Origin: Roseivivax sp. THAF197b
GTDB taxonomy: Bacteria; Pseudomonadota; Alphaproteobacteria; Rhodobacterales; Rhodobacteraceae
Reading direction: 5' to 3'
Length of the DNA stretch: 64,000 bases
NCBI RefSeq assembly: GCF_009363255.1
Contig: NZ_CP045318.1
Coordinates: forward strand, 1-64,000
Position numbers and translations under genes: made by a program. A model generated the notes under the pieces. It was not told the DNA's origin, searched no databases, and saw only the letters and a program-made list of their open reading frames with translations. Below are positions 11,852 to 20,855 of this stretch, in pieces; position 1 is the stretch's first letter, and each line of letters starts with the position of its first letter.

Positions 11852-13108
11852 ATGTTTCTGAAGAAGATTGCGACGACCGGCCTGTTTGTAAGCTTGATGT
11901 CCAGCGCTGCCTTTGCCGAAGGGCATGGCGCAATGTGCGGTCCTGAGGGCCAATCGATCCGCATCCTCGCCTCGGACTTTCCGGCGATCCATGCCGTGGT
12001 CGACGAGGCCGAGAAGAACTGCGGCGCACAGGCCGAGGAATTCACCCGCAACCACACTACTGAAGCGCGCCAGATCATGAATGCGGCGCTCACGCCCGAC
12101 CCTGCGGAATATACTTCGGTGATCGTTGCCAACGCGACCCTCACACAGCTGATGAACGATGGCCTCGTTCGCCCGCTGAACGATCTGGTTGAGAAATACG
12201 GTCAAAACCTGCCGCAAAACCTGCTGATCACCCTCGACGGCAATGTCATGGCGGTGGCGTTCATGGCCAACGCGCAGCATCTCTTTTCACGCAAGGACAT
12301 CCTGGCTGAGGTCGGTATTGACGAAATCCCCTCCACCTATGACGAGGTCATCGCTGCGGCAAAAGCGATCCGCGAGGCCGGGATCATGGAACATCCCATT
12401 GTGATGAACATGAAGACCGGCTGGAACGTGGGCGAGTCCTTTAACCTCGTGTTCATGGCGCATGGCGGTGAATTCTTTGAACCAGGCACGGCAGAGCCTG
12501 CGATTAACAGCCCTGAGGGGGTTGCCGCGCTAAATACCCTCAAAGAGCTCGTCGAATACGCGCACCCCGATCATCTGACGCAAGCCTCCAATGAGACCCA
12601 AGGTCTGTGGGAGGCAGGGCAGGCAGCACTGGGGATCATGTGGGGCTCGCGGGGCGCGCCGATCCTCGACGATGAAGGTTCGACCGACGAAATCACCGCC
12701 AACACGGTTCTGTCCGCGGCACCGACGGCCGAACCCGGTGGCGTGCCCGGCGCGACCCTGTGGTGGGATGGATTCACCATCTCCACCAACGTCTCCGACG
12801 CAGAGGCCGAAGCCACCTTTGCCGCGCTGGCCAGCGCAATGAACGCGGATATGGTCGCGGCGAACAACGACGACGCGGTCTGGCTACTGGACGGCTTTAA
12901 GCCGGGACCCGCCGCGGCGGGTGTCGCCGCTACTGCTCAGGGCGGTGCACAGCCTTACCCGATGATCCCGCAGATCGGGCTGATGCATAACGCTCTCGGG
13001 TCCGAGCTGGCCGATTTCCTGAAGGGCGGGGAGAGCGCCGAGAAAGCGCTTGGCGATGTCGAGGCCGCTTATGTGACCGCAGCAAAGGAAGCGGGCTTTC
13101 TCAAGTAA
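11852..13108 (+). CDS. ABC transporter substrate-binding protein (family 1 extracellular)
   Basis: 418 aa from the ATG at 11852 (AGGGAGAATGAC ribosome site). The N-terminus MFLKKIATTGLFVSLMSSAA followed by FAEG is a Sec signal peptide with cleavage after AFA. The mature protein has the family-1 (MalE/UgpB-like) pattern, for example YDEVIAAAKAIREAG and ALGIMWGSRGAPI. It binds the imported compound in the periplasm and delivers it to the two permeases downstream. The ligand cannot be read; CUT1 importers usually carry sugars, polyols or their derivatives. Confidence 0.88.
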   Translation: MFLKKIATTGLFVSLMSSAAFAEGHGAMCGPEGQSIRILASDFPAIHAVVDEAEKNCGAQAEEFTRNHTTEARQIMNAALTPDPAEYTSVIVANATLTQLMNDGLVRPLNDLVEKYGQNLPQNLLITLDGNVMAVAFMANAQHLFSRKDILAEVGIDEIPSTYDEVIAAAKAIREAGIMEHPIVMNMKTGWNVGESFNLVFMAHGGEFFEPGTAEPAINSPEGVAALNTLKELVEYAHPDHLTQASNETQGLWEAGQAALGIMWGSRGAPILDDEGSTDEITANTVLSAAPTAEPGGVPGATLWWDGFTISTNVSDAEAEATFAALASAMNADMVAANNDDAVWLLDGFKPGPAAAGVAATAQGGAQPYPMIPQIGLMHNALGSELADFLKGGESAEKALGDVEAAYVTAAKEAGFLK

Positions 13109-13117
13109 CCGCCTCAC

Positions 13118-13143
13118 GGGAGGGGCGCCTGCGCGCCCCTTCC
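13118..13143 (+). other. Stem-loop between binding-protein and permease genes
   Basis: Perfect AGGGGCGC/GCGCCCCT stem (13121-13128 and 13133-13140) with a CTGC loop, extended by G-T and G-C pairs. It lies 9 bases after the binding-protein stop and is followed by a pyrimidine-rich stretch. Likely a partial terminator or 3'-end protector giving more binding protein than permease. Confidence 0.65.
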
Positions 13144-13177
13144 ACCCTCTTTCCAAGCCTCATCCGGGACGTACGCC

Positions 13178-14209
13178 ATGAAGCATCGCACCTTTTTCTG
13201 GTTCATCCTGCCGACACTCTCGGCGATGATCCTCTTCATCGCATTGCCCATCGTCTCCGTTTTCGTTCAATCCCTGTTCGTCGAGCATGAACAGGTGCAG
13301 GTGGTCTCCGAGAGCTGCGGTCCGTTCGGCTGCACTGAAACCACTTCGATCGACCTCGAAGCCACCCAAAAACTCCGCGAGGAGCAACCGTTGGGCCGGT
13401 TCAATGGTCTGAACACCTATTTCAACCGTTCGCATCTTGCGATTTCCGACATTGGTGAGGCCTGGTCGGCTTCGAGCAGCTTGGGGGAGTTCTGGCGCGA
13501 GGTTTATAACCTACCGTTCTACAACGCGCTCACTTTCACGCTGGCGTATACCTTCATTGTAACGCCGCTGGTGCTCATCCTGGGCCTCGCGATTGCCGTG
13601 GGCGTGAACAATCTCCCCCGCGCATTCAAGGGATTTGCAATCTTCATTTCTCTTCTGCCGTTCCTGGTCACCCCGCTGGTCGGTTCGTTGATCCTGTTTT
13701 GGATGGTGGACGTGGACGGCGTGATCGGAGCGACGATCCAGAACATTTTCAACGATCCGTCGCTCAGTCTCAAAGCCTCGACCCCGCTGATGTGGACCAT
13801 GTTGATGGTCTACGGCGTCTGGCACACTCTGCCGTTCAGCTTCATCACATTCTACGCGGGCTTGCAGACCGTTCCCGAGGATACGTTGGAGGCGGCGAAG
13901 ATCGACGGCGCCTCGAAATGGCAAAGCCTGATCCACGTGATCGTGCCGCATCTAATGCCATTGGTGTCTTTCGTGACGCTGATGCTCATCATGGACAACT
14001 TCCGCGTCTTTGAACCGATCGTAAGTTTCTCTGCCGAGGCCCATGCAAGGTCACTGAGCTGGATCATCTTCAACGACCTGCGTGAAAGCGGCAATCCGCT
14101 CTACGCTTCCGCGGGCGCGACCTCACTGCTCACGATCATTCTGGTGGTGATCCTGATGATGCCCGTCCTGGTCCGCACATGGCGTGACTTCACCCGTAAA
14201 GCCCACTGA
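13178..14209 (+). CDS. ABC transporter permease (MalF/UgpA type)
   Basis: 343 aa inner-membrane protein. A first transmembrane segment (FWFILPTLSAMILFIALPIV) is followed by a large periplasmic loop holding CGPFGC. The rest carries the transport core with the EAA loop (LEAAKIDGASKWQSLIHVIVPHLMP) that contacts the ATPase. It forms the channel with the next gene product, whose ATG lies 10 bases after this stop. Confidence 0.9.
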   Translation: MKHRTFFWFILPTLSAMILFIALPIVSVFVQSLFVEHEQVQVVSESCGPFGCTETTSIDLEATQKLREEQPLGRFNGLNTYFNRSHLAISDIGEAWSASSSLGEFWREVYNLPFYNALTFTLAYTFIVTPLVLILGLAIAVGVNNLPRAFKGFAIFISLLPFLVTPLVGSLILFWMVDVDGVIGATIQNIFNDPSLSLKASTPLMWTMLMVYGVWHTLPFSFITFYAGLQTVPEDTLEAAKIDGASKWQSLIHVIVPHLMPLVSFVTLMLIMDNFRVFEPIVSFSAEAHARSLSWIIFNDLRESGNPLYASAGATSLLTIILVVILMMPVLVRTWRDFTRKAH

Positions 14210-14219
14210 GGAGTCGATC

Positions 14220-15101
14220 ATGGCAACCGCAGCTCAATCCCGCCTGACCCCACTCAAGATCGCCTCCTTCGGCCTTGTCCTGCTCTGGCTCATTATCGCG
14301 GCGTTCCCGTTTTTCTGGACCTTCTGGGGCAGTTTCAAGGTGCAGGCGGACTTCCTGTCCAAGGCTGACTGGATGAACGCGATCAGAGGCACGAACACCA
14401 TTGCACAAACCGGCAGTGCCTTCACCACCGAGGCGTATCGCGGTGCCTGGATCGACGAAAGCTTCTGGTTTAATTTCAAGAACACCGGGATCGTCGTATT
14501 CTTCACAGTGATAATCTCTCTGACCTTCGGAACGCTGGGTGGGTATGCTCTGGCTCGGTCCGGTTTCCGTTATGCATTCTGGATCCTGATGGCCGCGCTT
14601 GTGTTCCGCGCCATGCCTCATATCACGCTCGTCTCGGGCTACCTGCTGTGGTTCTTCGAGTGGAACGTCTGGGGCATCCTGCCAACGACCATCATCGTGC
14701 TCGTGGCGATCAATCAGCCCTTCACGCTCTGGATGCTGCACTCGTTCTTCAAGAACATCCCAAAGGATATGGACGAAAGTGCCATGGTCGATGGCTGCAC
14801 CCGGTTTCAGGCGTTCCGGCATGTGATCGTGCCGGTCATGTGGCCGGGCGTCATCACCACGGGGCTGTTCAGCTTCCTGCTCGCCTACAATGACTTCACC
14901 GTGACCGTGATGCTTCTGAGCGAGCAGAACGAGACAATCATCCCTGCCATCAACAGCTTCATGGGCACGACGCAGGTCGAAGGCAAAGTGATGTACGCCG
15001 TCGCCGCCGTCGTCTCGGCCACTGCGCCCCTGTTCGTGCTGATCCTGTTCTTCCAGCGCCAGATCGTCAGCGGACTGACCGCGGGCGCCGTGAAGGGGTA
15101 A
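14220..15101 (+). CDS. ABC transporter permease (MalG/UgpE type)
   Basis: 293 aa from the ATG at 14220, preceded by GAGGAGTCGATC. It is the second channel half of the CUT1 importer, with about six membrane spans. The EAA loop reads MDESAMVDGCTRFQAFRHVI, and the C-terminal FQRQIVSGLTAGAVKG is typical of MalG-like proteins. The next gene begins 4 bases after the stop. Confidence 0.9.
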   Translation: MATAAQSRLTPLKIASFGLVLLWLIIAAFPFFWTFWGSFKVQADFLSKADWMNAIRGTNTIAQTGSAFTTEAYRGAWIDESFWFNFKNTGIVVFFTVIISLTFGTLGGYALARSGFRYAFWILMAALVFRAMPHITLVSGYLLWFFEWNVWGILPTTIIVLVAINQPFTLWMLHSFFKNIPKDMDESAMVDGCTRFQAFRHVIVPVMWPGVITTGLFSFLLAYNDFTVTVMLLSEQNETIIPAINSFMGTTQVEGKVMYAVAAVVSATAPLFVLILFFQRQIVSGLTAGAVKG

Positions 15102-15104
15102 ACG

Positions 15105-16124
15105 ATGACGGTCCACGACCAGAACAAGGCTACTGTTGCCGCGCTGCGATCCGCACTTGCAAGCTGTGATGCCGCGCAGGCGAAGGCCGCCATCATAGAG
15201 GGCTTTGCGCCGGACGCCCGTATCCGCCTTGGACATCCGTTTCAGGATGTGGACGGACCGAACGATCTATGGGACCGGGTCTATGCGCAGCTCTTTGCCG
15301 CAATGCCGGACCTTGAGCGCCGCGACTTCATTGTCATGGCCGGGCCGCGCTGGGGTGTCGGGCAAACTGGCAACTGGGTTGGCCTCGGCGGCAATTTCGT
15401 CGGCACGCTAAGCCATGACTGGCTGGGCATCCCTGCCAGTCACACCCCTGTTTTCATGCGTTACCAGGAATACCTGCGTTTCGACAACGGCAGGATCGTC
15501 GAAATGGAGGGTCTTTGGGACATCCCGCAGCTCATGCAACAGGCCGGGGTCTGGCCGATGGCTCCGCAGCGGGGGGTGGAATGGATGTGCCCCGGCCCGG
15601 CGGACGGGCAGGGGACCATCGCCACGCCATTTGATGACGCGCAGGCCGATGCTTCGGTGCAATTGGTCTGGAACATGCTGCACGAACTCAAACAAGGAAC
15701 CGCCGAGACGCCAGAACGGGGGTTGGGTGGGTATTGGCATAACCATGCGCTCTGGTACGGGCCGACTGGCCTTGGATCAGCACGCGGGCACAACAGCATT
15801 GCCAATCTCATCTTTCGGCAGTTCCGCGAAGGGCTTTCCGACAACATCCGCCACCTCGACGAAGGAGTGTTTTTCGGGGATCGGAACCTTGTCGCGTTCA
15901 CCGGATGGCCCTCCGGAACGGCGACGCATTCGGGGGACGGGTTCCTCTCTCTTGCGCCCACCGGCCGCCGCATTGAGCGCCGCTCGCTTGATTTCTGGCG
16001 AGTCGAGAACGGGCAGGTCCGCGAGTGCTGGGTGATGGTCGATATGCTCGATCTCTACCGGCAATTGGGCGTGGATATTCTCGGCCGCCTCCATTCCATG
16101 CCGATTGAAAGGAAAGTCGCATGA
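15105..16124 (+). CDS. Two-domain NTF2/SnoaL-like protein 2
   Basis: 339 aa with two NTF2/SnoaL-like halves. The first half contains PDLERRDFIVMAGPRWGVG and GNFVGTLSHDWLGIPASH; the second has NHALWYGPTGLGSARGHN, RRSLDFWRVENGQVRECWV and LYRQLGVDILGRLH. It closely resembles the protein at 17979 in both halves (PDLERRD, DIP.vM.QA, GPtGlG, DILdaYRQLGVD). Enzymatic role unknown; its position directly after the permeases suggests an early step on the imported compound. Its stop overlaps the next start (ATGA). Confidence 0.78.
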   Translation: MTVHDQNKATVAALRSALASCDAAQAKAAIIEGFAPDARIRLGHPFQDVDGPNDLWDRVYAQLFAAMPDLERRDFIVMAGPRWGVGQTGNWVGLGGNFVGTLSHDWLGIPASHTPVFMRYQEYLRFDNGRIVEMEGLWDIPQLMQQAGVWPMAPQRGVEWMCPGPADGQGTIATPFDDAQADASVQLVWNMLHELKQGTAETPERGLGGYWHNHALWYGPTGLGSARGHNSIANLIFRQFREGLSDNIRHLDEGVFFGDRNLVAFTGWPSGTATHSGDGFLSLAPTGRRIERRSLDFWRVENGQVRECWVMVDMLDLYRQLGVDILGRLHSMPIERKVA

Positions 16125-16651
16125 AAGGATCGCGCCCGGAACAGGCCGTGCTCACAAAAGGCACGGACATGACCAAGACCGACGAGACCTGTGCCGTGAT
16201 CGAAGGCATGGTGGATGGTCTCAACGACCATCGGATCGACGATATCGGCCAGTTCTTTGCCGATGGTTTCCGCTGGATGGGCAACCAGGGCTGCGGGACC
16301 AAGACGGGCCTAAAGGAGTTCCAGGAAAACTGGCAGCGCCCGTTCCAGGCCGCGTTCTCCGACAAGACCTGCATCGACGAGGCCCGGCTTTACATGGGCG
16401 AATGGGCCGCCGCTTTCGGGCGGCAGGATGCCACCCATTCCGGCACCTTCATGGGCATCGCGCCCACCGGCAAGCGGATCCAAATCCGGTACATGGATTT
16501 CTGGAAGGTCGAGAACGGCAAGATAACCGACAACTGGGTGATGGTCGATTTCCCGCATGTGCTGGCCCAGTTGGGCCATGACGTTTTCAACGGCGAGGGC
16601 TGGGAAGCCTTCGACCGGGGCGAGAAGACCCCGCCCAGACCCGCAAACTGA
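16121..16651 (+). CDS. Single-domain NTF2/SnoaL-like protein
   Basis: 176 aa, half the size of its neighbours, and equivalent to the second half of the two-domain proteins: [49 protein letters not shown]. The ATG at 16121 overlaps the previous stop and has a GAAAGG ribosome site; an in-frame ATG at 16169 with AAAGG upstream is an alternative that would remove a 16-residue tail. Small-molecule cyclase, isomerase or dehydratase activity is possible by fold; nothing shows which. Confidence 0.75.
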   Translation: MKGSRPEQAVLTKGTDMTKTDETCAVIEGMVDGLNDHRIDDIGQFFADGFRWMGNQGCGTKTGLKEFQENWQRPFQAAFSDKTCIDEARLYMGEWAAAFGRQDATHSGTFMGIAPTGKRIQIRYMDFWKVENGKITDNWVMVDFPHVLAQLGHDVFNGEGWEAFDRGEKTPPRPAN

Positions 16652-16662
16652 GGATTACTGAG

Positions 16663-17973
16663 ATGAGCATCGAACGCATCAAGACATCGAAACCTGAAAC
16701 CGACCGCGCCGAAGACGACACCAAGGTACGCAGCATCGTCGAAGCCGGCCTGAAAGATATCGAGTGTCGCGGCGACGCCGCAGTTCGCGAGATGAGCCAG
16801 AAGTTCGACAATTATGCGCCCGAAAGCTTCCGCCTGACACAAGGTGAGATCGAAGGGCTGATGTCCAGGGTCTCGGCCCGCGACATGGAGGACATCAAGT
16901 TCGCGCAGACCCAGGTGATGGATTTCGCCCGGGCGCAGCGGGACGCGATGAAAGATATCGAGGTCGAAACCCTGCCTGGCGTGATCCTCGGGCATAAGAA
17001 CATCCCCGTGCAGTCGGTGGGGTGCTATGTGCCCGCCGGAAAATTCCCGATGGTCGCCTCGGCGCATATGTCGGTGGCAACGGCCACCGTCGCGGGTGTG
17101 CCCCGTATTGTCGCGGCGACCGCGCCCTTCAAGGGTGAACCGAACCCGGCTGTCATTGCCGCCATGCATCTGGGCGGCGCGCATGAGATCTACGCGCTTG
17201 GTGGGATCCAGGCCATCGGCGCCATGGCCATCGGAACGGAGTCCGTCGACCCGGTGCATATGCTGGTTGGACCCGGCAACGCCTTTGTCGCCGAGGCCAA
17301 GCGCCAGCTTTACGGGCGCGTCGGCATCGACCTGTTCGCCGGACCGACCGAGACCATGGTCATCGCCGATGACACCGTGGATGCTGAGCTTTGCGCCACC
17401 GACCTGCTGGGGCAGGCAGAACACGGGTACAATTCGCCCGCCTGCCTGATCACCAACTCGCGCCAACTGGCCGAGGCGACGTTGGCGGAAATAGACCACC
17501 TGCTGGACCTCCTCCCGACAGCTGAAACCGCCTCGGCCAGCTGGCGCGACTATGGCGACGTGATCCTGTGCGACACGCACGAAGAGATGCTGCAGGTCGC
17601 CAATGACATGGCTTACGAGCATGTGCAGGTCATGACCGACCGCGACGACTGGTATCTGGAGAACATGCACAGCTACGGTGCCTTGTTCCTCGGCCCGCGT
17701 ACCAACGTCGCGAACGGCGACAAGGTGATCGGCACCAACCACACGCTGCCGACCAAAAAGGCCGGGCGCTATACCGGCGGGCTCTGGGTCGGCAAGTATC
17801 TCAAGACACACAGCTACCAGAAGATTGTCACGGACGAGGCGGCGGCGATGATCGGAGAATACGGCTCGCGGCTTTGCATGCTGGAAGGCTTCGTGGGCCA
17901 CGCCGAGCAGTGCAACATTCGAGTGCGCCGTTACGGGGGCAAGAACGTGGCTTATGGCACGGCGGCCGAGTGA
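16663..17973 (+). CDS. Histidinol-dehydrogenase-family alcohol dehydrogenase, HpsN-like
   Basis: 436 aa, full length for the HisD superfamily. Conserved strings include [50 protein letters not shown] and [18 protein letters not shown]; the Gln-His-like zinc-site region AEHGY and the late His of GFVGHAEQC are present. The closest family it recalls is sulfopropanediol 3-dehydrogenase (HpsN), which oxidises a terminal alcohol to a carboxylate in two NAD-dependent steps with Zn. No other his genes are nearby, so a catabolic role in this operon fits better than histidine synthesis. The true substrate is not shown. Confidence 0.82.
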   Translation: MSIERIKTSKPETDRAEDDTKVRSIVEAGLKDIECRGDAAVREMSQKFDNYAPESFRLTQGEIEGLMSRVSARDMEDIKFAQTQVMDFARAQRDAMKDIEVETLPGVILGHKNIPVQSVGCYVPAGKFPMVASAHMSVATATVAGVPRIVAATAPFKGEPNPAVIAAMHLGGAHEIYALGGIQAIGAMAIGTESVDPVHMLVGPGNAFVAEAKRQLYGRVGIDLFAGPTETMVIADDTVDAELCATDLLGQAEHGYNSPACLITNSRQLAEATLAEIDHLLDLLPTAETASASWRDYGDVILCDTHEEMLQVANDMAYEHVQVMTDRDDWYLENMHSYGALFLGPRTNVANGDKVIGTNHTLPTKKAGRYTGGLWVGKYLKTHSYQKIVTDEAAAMIGEYGSRLCMLEGFVGHAEQCNIRVRRYGGKNVAYGTAAE

Positions 17974-17978
17974 CAGAC

Positions 17979-19043
17979 ATGCGAGACGACCCGATGGACG
18001 TTCACACTAAGAACAAGGCCGCACTCGCGCCGTTGCGCGCGGCGATGGTGGATTTCGATGCGGACGGCGTCCGCACCGCACTGCGTTCGGCCCTCGCGCC
18101 GGACGCGATGATCCACATGCCGCACCCATTCGGAGACTTCGAAGGGCCGGACGCCTTCTATGACGCCTGTTACGCGCCGCTCTTTGAGGCCATGCCGGAC
18201 CTCGAACGCCGCGACTGGATCGTCATGGGTGGGCCGGATGAGCATGGCAGCGACTGGGTCGGCTGCGGCGGACATTACTTCGGGACCTTCGTCGCCCCCT
18301 GGCTCGACATCCCACCCACCGGACACCTGACCCATATGCGGTTTCACGAGTTCTACCAGCTCAAGGAGGGCCGGGTCGTCGAAATCCAGACGCTCTGGGA
18401 TATCCCCGAGGTGATGACGCAGGCGCGCGCCTGGCCGATGGCGCCGAGCCTGGGGCTGGAGTTCTGCATCCCTGGTCCCGCGACTTTGGACGGAATCGTG
18501 CCGGGACCGTGGGACGCGGAAAAATCCCGCGCTTCGCAGCAGCACATCATTGATATGCTGACCCATCTCAAGAAGCACCCCAGCCAGGGCGGGCCGGAAG
18601 TGATGGAGATGGAGCGCTTTTGGCACGAACGCATGAACTGGTACGGCCCGGCGGGTATCGGCACCGGGCGCGGCATCGCAGGGTTCCGCAACTGGCACCA
18701 GATCCCTTTCCTCAACGGGATGCCCGACCGCGGCAAGTACGTGGACGATATCACCTATCACTTCTTCGGCGATGGCGATTATGCCGCTGTCACCGGCTGG
18801 CCGAACATGATCCAGACGGTCACCCATGACGGCTGGATGGGGATCGCGCCCTCAGGCAGGAAGATCACGATGCGGTCGCTGGATTTCTGGCGACTGGAGA
18901 ACGGCAAGATCCGCGAGAACTGGGTCATGGTCGATATTCTGGACGCCTATCGGCAGCTTGGAGTCGACGTCTTTGCCCGGCTACGAGAATTCAACAAGGT
19001 GCGCGTGCAAGGCCGCCTGCCGTTCCCGGTTGGAGCCGCCTGA
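17979..19043 (+). CDS. Two-domain NTF2/SnoaL-like protein 3
   Basis: 354 aa from the ATG at 17979, six bases after the dehydrogenase stop; a second ATG at 17994 is possible. First half: APDAMIHMPHPFGDFEGPDA, PDLERRDWIVMGG, LDIPPTGHLTHMRFHEFYQL. Second half: ERMNWYGPAGIGTGRGIAGF, GWMGIAPSGRKITMRSLDFW, ENWVMVDILDAYRQLGVDVF. It is the nearest relative in the window of the protein at 15105. Function unknown beyond the fold. Its stop overlaps the SDR start (TGATG). Confidence 0.78.
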   Translation: MRDDPMDVHTKNKAALAPLRAAMVDFDADGVRTALRSALAPDAMIHMPHPFGDFEGPDAFYDACYAPLFEAMPDLERRDWIVMGGPDEHGSDWVGCGGHYFGTFVAPWLDIPPTGHLTHMRFHEFYQLKEGRVVEIQTLWDIPEVMTQARAWPMAPSLGLEFCIPGPATLDGIVPGPWDAEKSRASQQHIIDMLTHLKKHPSQGGPEVMEMERFWHERMNWYGPAGIGTGRGIAGFRNWHQIPFLNGMPDRGKYVDDITYHFFGDGDYAAVTGWPNMIQTVTHDGWMGIAPSGRKITMRSLDFWRLENGKIRENWVMVDILDAYRQLGVDVFARLREFNKVRVQGRLPFPVGAA

Positions 19044-19807
19044 TGGAATTGCCGCGCACCCCTTCGTTCCGTTTGGACGGCAAGCGCGCGCTTGTCGCCG
19101 GTGCCTCTTCGGGCATCGGGCTGGCCTGTGCGGTGGCTCTGGCAGAGGCCGGCGCAGAGGTGATGTTGGCAGCTCGATCGGCCAGCAAGCTGTCGGCGTT
19201 GGCCGACGCGCTGACAGCTTCTGGCCACGCGGCCACGGTGCTTTCGCTCGACGTCTCTGACGTTGCAGCGTCCGAGCGAACCGTGGCCGCGAACGGCCCC
19301 TTTGACATTCTGATCAACTCCGCCGGGTTGGCACGTCACTCCCCGGCTTTGGAAACGACGGAGGCCGATTTCGACTCTGTGAGCGACCTTAACGTGAAAG
19401 GCGCCTATTTCCTGACTCGTGCCGTCGCCAAGGGGTTAGCGGACGCGGGCAAGCCTGGCTCGCTGATCAATATATCCAGCCAGATGGCAAAGGTCGGCGG
19501 GATCGACCGCGCAGTCTATGCCGCCACCAAGCACGCCGTCGAGGGCTTCACCAAGTCGATGGCGATCGAGTGGGGGCCCCTCGGTATCCGCGTCAACACG
19601 ATCTGCCCCACATTCGTCGTTACGCCACTGACCAAACAGACCTTCGACCGGCCTGAGCGTCGCGCCTGGGTCGAGGAAAAGATCAAGCTTGGTCGTATCG
19701 GTGAGGTCGAGGATGTCATGGGTGCGGCGGTCTTCCTTGCGTCCGACGCGGCGGCGCTCATCACCGGCACAGCGCTGATGGTGGACGGCGGATGGACGGC
19801 GGATTGA
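19043..19807 (+). CDS. SDR-family NAD(P)-dependent oxidoreductase
   Basis: 254 aa classical short-chain dehydrogenase. Cofactor motif GASSGIG at residues 20-26, INSAG for the NAG motif, catalytic Ser in NISSQMAKVGG, and YAATK for YxxxK. The C-terminal ALMVDGGWTAD is typical. It likely oxidises or reduces a hydroxyl/keto group of a pathway intermediate. It is translationally coupled to the NTF2-like gene upstream and followed by the LacI regulator. Confidence 0.9.
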   Translation: MELPRTPSFRLDGKRALVAGASSGIGLACAVALAEAGAEVMLAARSASKLSALADALTASGHAATVLSLDVSDVAASERTVAANGPFDILINSAGLARHSPALETTEADFDSVSDLNVKGAYFLTRAVAKGLADAGKPGSLINISSQMAKVGGIDRAVYAATKHAVEGFTKSMAIEWGPLGIRVNTICPTFVVTPLTKQTFDRPERRAWVEEKIKLGRIGEVEDVMGAAVFLASDAAALITGTALMVDGGWTAD

Positions 19808-19820
19808 TGATGGGTGAGGC

Positions 19821-20855
19821 ATGACCGAAACCAGGATCACATCGCTCGACGTAGCTCGGCTGGCCGGTGTCAGTCAGTCGGCCGTCAGCCGGGTCTTTAC
19901 CCCCGGCGCCTCGGCCTCGAAGAAGACCGTGGACAAGGTCCGCAAGGCCGCCGAGGAGCTTGGTTACCGGCCCAATTTCCTCGCCCGTGCGATGGTGTCT
20001 GGCAAGAGCCGGATCATCGGCCTCGTGGTCGCCTATCTGGAGAATTACTTTTACCCGGAAGCGCTGGAAAAGCTGTCCAACGCTCTGCAACGCGAAGGCT
20101 ACCACGTACTCGTGTTCATGGCCTCTCAGAAGGCCGGCAATATCGACGACGTGGTCGATGAAATGCTCGACTACCAGGTGGACGGTATCGTTTTTGCCTC
20201 GGTGGCGATGTCCTCGGACATTGCGGAGCGTTGCCAGAATGCAGGCGTGCCAGTCGTGCAGTTCAACCGATACGAGGACCGAAAGGGGATTGCCGCGGTC
20301 ACGTCGGATAACTTCGGTGGTGGGCGGAAGGTGGCCGAGTTCCTGTTGGCTGGTGGGCATGAGAGAATTGGCTACATCGCCGGCTGGGAAGGCGCGTCTA
20401 CCCAGCGCGACCGCGAGGCAGGCTTCCTTGACGGGCTCAACTCGAAGCGTCGTGCGCTTTTCGCGCGTGGCGTCGGAAGTTACGACGTCGAGCAGGCGCG
20501 CACGGCCGCGCGCGCCATGTTCGACGTTTCGGCTGAACGGCGGCCCGATGCGCTTTTCGTCGCCAACGACCACATGGCCTTTCACGTGATGGATGTGATC
20601 CGGCACGAGCTGGGATTGAGCATTCCGGGCGACGTATCCGTTGTCGGCTTCGACGATGTGCCGCCAGCGGCCTGGTTATCGTACAACCTGACCACCGTGC
20701 GACAGCGCGCAAATTTGATGGTCGAGGAAACTGTCAAGGCGCTGCTTTCTCATATCGAAAACCTCGACATCGCCATGGATCAGAAAACCGCCATAGAGGC
20801 ACCGCTCATCGTGCGCGGATCTGCCCGCATTCCAGAAGGATGGACCGAGACATGA
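19821..20855 (+). CDS. LacI-family transcriptional regulator
   Basis: 344 aa. The N-terminal helix-turn-helix reads SLDVARLAGVSQSAVSRVF followed by the hinge (ELGYRPNFLARAM). The periplasmic-binding-like effector domain follows, with FVANDHMAFHVMDVIRHELG and SVVGFDDVPPAAW. It sits inside the operon it probably controls. The two central-CG palindromes at 10610 and 10665 are the obvious operator candidates, with derepression by the imported compound or an intermediate. Its TGA overlaps the next gene's ATG. Confidence 0.93.
   Translation: MTETRITSLDVARLAGVSQSAVSRVFTPGASASKKTVDKVRKAAEELGYRPNFLARAMVSGKSRIIGLVVAYLENYFYPEALEKLSNALQREGYHVLVFMASQKAGNIDDVVDEMLDYQVDGIVFASVAMSSDIAERCQNAGVPVVQFNRYEDRKGIAAVTSDNFGGGRKVAEFLLAGGHERIGYIAGWEGASTQRDREAGFLDGLNSKRRALFARGVGSYDVEQARTAARAMFDVSAERRPDALFVANDHMAFHVMDVIRHELGLSIPGDVSVVGFDDVPPAAWLSYNLTTVRQRANLMVEETVKALLSHIENLDIAMDQKTAIEAPLIVRGSARIPEGWTET

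Noticed and set aside
16663..17973. Histidine biosynthesis hisD
   Set aside because: The superfamily fits, but the gene sits in a catabolic operon with no his genes and reads closer to HpsN-type dehydrogenases.
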